Source of the DNA: CAYSYY01 sp964576115 [NCBI: uncultured Gemmatimonadota bacterium]
Lineage (GTDB): Bacteria > Blakebacterota > Blakebacteria > Blakebacterales
Length of the DNA: 15,943 bases
Direction of reading: 5' to 3'
Assembly: GCA_964576115.1 (NCBI GenBank)
Contig: CAZNUA010000066.1
Coordinates: 1 to 15,943 of the forward strand
Made by a program: the position numbers and the translations under genes. Shown one piece after another: positions 13,807 to 15,943 of this stretch. The number at the start of each line of letters is the position of its first letter. Within the stretch, counting starts at the first letter, position 1. The notes beneath the pieces are model-generated. The model was not told where the DNA came from and did no database searches. It worked only from the letters and a program-made list of their open reading frames with translations.

Positions 13807-13818
13807 ATGCAGGTGCAT
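13807..13818. promoter_or_regulatory. Palindrome in the peroxiredoxin leader
   Basis: ATGCA-GG-TGCAT, perfect 5-bp arms, 16 bases before the start codon and downstream of the likely -10. Possible operator or chance. Confidence 0.2.
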
Positions 13819-13852
13819 TGCTGGCCGGTCCGTCCGGCTGCTTTGTTGAGAA

Positions 13853-13858
13853 AGTATA
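13853..13858 (-). promoter_or_regulatory. Likely -10 box of the peroxiredoxin gene
   Basis: TATACT on the minus strand in an AT-rich island, starting at the base after the TGA stop of the upstream gene. No good -35 hexamer is visible at 16-18 nt. Transcription would start near 13846, giving a leader of about 55 nt. Confidence 0.4.
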
Positions 13859-15943
13859 TCATTTATTTCCCGGGGGCGGAAGCGCATCCCCCGCCTCGAT
13901 GAAGGTGATGCCCGCCGCCGCCAGAGCCCGGTTGACCTCGGGCACGCGGGTTTGCAGGAAGGCGTTGACGCGATCGAAAGCCTCGCCGATCTGCGGGCGG
14001 AGCGCCTGGAGCCGTTCCATGATCCCGGCCGGGGCCTGCAGAGTACCGGCGGCTTCGCTGTAGATCTCCATGATCCGATCCTCCAGGGTGCCGCTGTCCC
14101 CTCCCCGTCCGTACCGGCTGCGTCCCCCGAAGTACTCCCCGGTCAGTTCGGAAAGATCGCGGCGGAAACCGGCCAGGGCCTCGGTTGCGGCCGGGGGCAC
14201 CTCGGTGGCGGTGTCGAGAAACTCCCGGATGACCCGCACCCGTTCCTGCAGCACCTGCAGCCGCTCGCGGGCTGGGGAGAGATCGGCCAGCATCCGCATC
14301 GCTTCCAGTTGAACGTCGCGCAGCACGACCAGGTCGGGCAGGTTCCACCGGCCCTCGAGCCGGGGATCCATGCGGATCTGGACCGCGCCCTGTTCGACCT
14401 GGCTGGAGCCGCTCTGCGGCCCCGCGTTCAGATCCTCGATCACGAGATGCACGGTGTAGGTGCCGGGCACGGCGGCCGGACCGCCCCGGCCGAAACCGCC
14501 GGTCCCGGTCTCCGCCTCCTCCAGGGTGTGGCTCATACCCCAGGTCACCCGGTTCAGGCCCCGCTTACCGGTCCCCTCGAAGTTGGTCACGAACGCTCCG
14601 TCGGCATCCCTGACGGTGATGTCGAGACGCTCGTCCTCACCCAGCTCGCCGGGCAGCCAGTAGGAGATCACCACCCCGTCGGGCGGGTTGGGGGCTCGGA
14701 ACAGAAAGTCCCCCTGGTCCTGCAGGTGGCTGGCCCGGTCGAACCGCCAGGCTGTTCGCATCGGGAAGAGACGCATGTAGGATCCGGCGAGGAGTTCGGC
14801 GGACATCCCCTCGAGCGGTCCGATATCGTCCATGATCCAGGCGCCGCGAGCGTGGGTGCCGACAATCAGGTCGTTGCGGATGGGGTGAACGTAGATGTCG
14901 TCGACCGGCACCCGGGGCAGATCGCCCTCGAAGAGGTTCCAGGTCGTGCCCCGGTCGCACGACCAGTACGCGCCCCGCTCGGTGCCCAGGAAGAGCAGCT
15001 CGGGATTGCGGTGATGCTCGCGGATGACGTTGGCGTTGCTCCCTTGCGGGATCCCCGCCGCGAGCGGTCGCCAGCGACGCCCGAAGTCCTCGGTGACGAA
15101 GACATAGGGAGTGAAGTCGTCGTTGCGGTGACCGTCGAAGGTCACATAGGCCCGACCGGCTTCGTGGCGGCTGGCCTCTATACGGGTGACATAGGTGCGC
15201 TCGGGCACCCCGGGCACCCGCTCGATCACGTTGGTCCAGGTCCGGCCGGCGTCGCGCGAGAGCTGCAGGTTACCGTCGTCGGTCCCGATCCAGAGAATCC
15301 CGGCTGTGTGGGGCGATTCGCTGATGGTGGTGATGGTTCCGTAGCGCGAGATGCCGTCGTTGCGCGACAGGGTGATCTCACGGTTCACGACCCCCATGAT
15401 CTCCAACTCGTCGCGATCGATCTGCCGGGTCAGGTCATCGGTCCGCTCCCAGGTGTCGCCACGATCATCGCTGATGAAGAGCCGGTTGCCGCCGTAGTAG
15501 ATACGGGCCGGATTGTGGGGGCTGATCTCGAGGGGACTGTTCCAGTTGAAGCGGTAGCGCTCATCATCCCCCTCCGGGGGCTGAGGCCGAATCCCGGTAC
15601 GCGACAGAGTGGTCATGTCCACCCGCCCCAGGTTCCCGCTCTGCGACTCGGCGTAGACGACGGTCGGATCGCCCGGTTCAGGCACGCAGTAGAAGCCGTC
15701 CCCGCCGTAGATGGTCATCCAGTCACGGTTGGTGAGACCGATGCGGAAATAGTTCCCGCTGGCCCCGACCCAGGTGCCGTTGTCCTGCAACCCTCCGTAA
15801 ACCTTGTAGAACGGTTCCTGTTCGTCGGCGCTGATCTCGTAGTACTGGGCCAGAGGGATCGTCTGCATGTCCACCCAGGTCCGGCCGCCGTCCCGGGTCC
15901 AGTCGAGGCCGCCGTCGTTGCCGATGATGATGTGCCGGGAGTC
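13859..15943 (-). CDS. Second Vps10/sortilin-like Asp-box protein (partial, 5' end off window)
   Basis: The frame is open to the right edge and gives 694 C-terminal residues; the window starts inside an Asp-box repeat (GNDGGLDWTRDGGRTW), so signal peptide and first blades are outside. Internal GTG/ATG codons near 15874 are not the start. Further Asp boxes are ISDDRGDTW, LSRDAGRTW, VTEDFGRRW and SCDRGTTW. It is collinear with the other Vps10-like protein here: YGGLQDNGTW matches YGAQQDN, EISPHNPARIYYGG matches EISPHDPSILYYGT, and LPRVPVDDIYVHP precedes a WIMDD segment that matches WILDN. A beta-sandwich-like region (VTWGMSHTLEEAETG, then GTYTVHLVIED) and a helical tail (about the last 150 residues) follow. 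Presumably secreted; function unknown. It stops 68 bases before the peroxiredoxin start, and the latter has its own -10 candidate. Confidence 0.85.
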   Translation of the reverse strand, partial: DSRHIIIGNDGGLDWTRDGGRTWVDMQTIPLAQYYEISADEQEPFYKVYGGLQDNGTWVGASGNYFRIGLTNRDWMTIYGGDGFYCVPEPGDPTVVYAESQSGNLGRVDMTTLSRTGIRPQPPEGDDERYRFNWNSPLEISPHNPARIYYGGNRLFISDDRGDTWERTDDLTRQIDRDELEIMGVVNREITLSRNDGISRYGTITTISESPHTAGILWIGTDDGNLQLSRDAGRTWTNVIERVPGVPERTYVTRIEASRHEAGRAYVTFDGHRNDDFTPYVFVTEDFGRRWRPLAAGIPQGSNANVIREHHRNPELLFLGTERGAYWSCDRGTTWNLFEGDLPRVPVDDIYVHPIRNDLIVGTHARGAWIMDDIGPLEGMSAELLAGSYMRLFPMRTAWRFDRASHLQDQGDFLFRAPNPPDGVVISYWLPGELGEDERLDITVRDADGAFVTNFEGTGKRGLNRVTWGMSHTLEEAETGTGGFGRGGPAAVPGTYTVHLVIEDLNAGPQSGSSQVEQGAVQIRMDPRLEGRWNLPDLVVLRDVQLEAMRMLADLSPARERLQVLQERVRVIREFLDTATEVPPAATEALAGFRRDLSELTGEYFGGRSRYGRGGDSGTLEDRIMEIYSEAAGTLQAPAGIMERLQALRPQIGEAFDRVNAFLQTRVPEVNRALAAAGITFIEAGDALPPPGNK

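Overview
The window is about 15.9 kb of GC-rich bacterial DNA with an AT-richer, scrambled patch near the left end. Several families suggest a bacterium of the Acidobacteriota / Gemmatimonadota / FCB-like part of the tree, probably with an anaerobic or microaerobic life. These are an 800-residue orphan MacB/FtsX permease of the ADOP type, two very large secreted Vps10/sortilin-like Asp-box proteins, and 6-bladed beta-propeller fragments. A DUF438-hemerythrin-PAS protein and a selenocysteine-containing peroxiredoxin point the same way. No rRNA, tRNA or CRISPR array is visible, and the phylum cannot be fixed from this sequence alone.

Layout. Bases 1-3150 form a mobile or decayed zone. It holds a transposase N-terminus running off the left edge, an AT-rich patch with a truncated beta-propeller lipoprotein-like ORF, the C-terminal third of an IS256-type transposase, and a second truncated beta-propeller N-terminus with signal peptide. 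After these come an intact DUF2164 gene and a 181-bp element bounded by perfect 18-bp inverted repeats. Bases 2715-4996 hold an Rrf2-family regulator with three iron-sulfur-type cysteines, divergent from a DUF1858/DUF438/hemerythrin/PAS protein. Five contiguous 22-bp units lie in the leader of the regulator. Bases 5171-9797 carry the ADOP permease, then a small MscS channel and a CorA transporter that look like a two-gene operon. Bases 9799-15943 lie on the minus strand: a Vps10-like secreted protein, a peroxiredoxin, and a second Vps10-like paralogue that leaves the window at the right edge.

The most notable gene is the peroxiredoxin at 13062-13790. Its reading frame is interrupted by one in-frame TGA exactly where the peroxidatic cysteine should be. 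A perfect 7-bp hairpin follows, with a GGTC loop 17 nt after the TGA, which matches the geometry of a bacterial SECIS element. I read it as one 242-residue selenoprotein (PrxU type), not as a pseudogene. The canonical C-terminal resolving cysteine is absent, so it must use a different recycling route.

The Rrf2/DUF438 pair and the selenoperoxiredoxin together suggest a cell that handles nitric oxide, oxygen or peroxide stress. MscS/CorA serve osmotic and divalent-cation balance. The large Asp-box proteins are exported and of unknown function.
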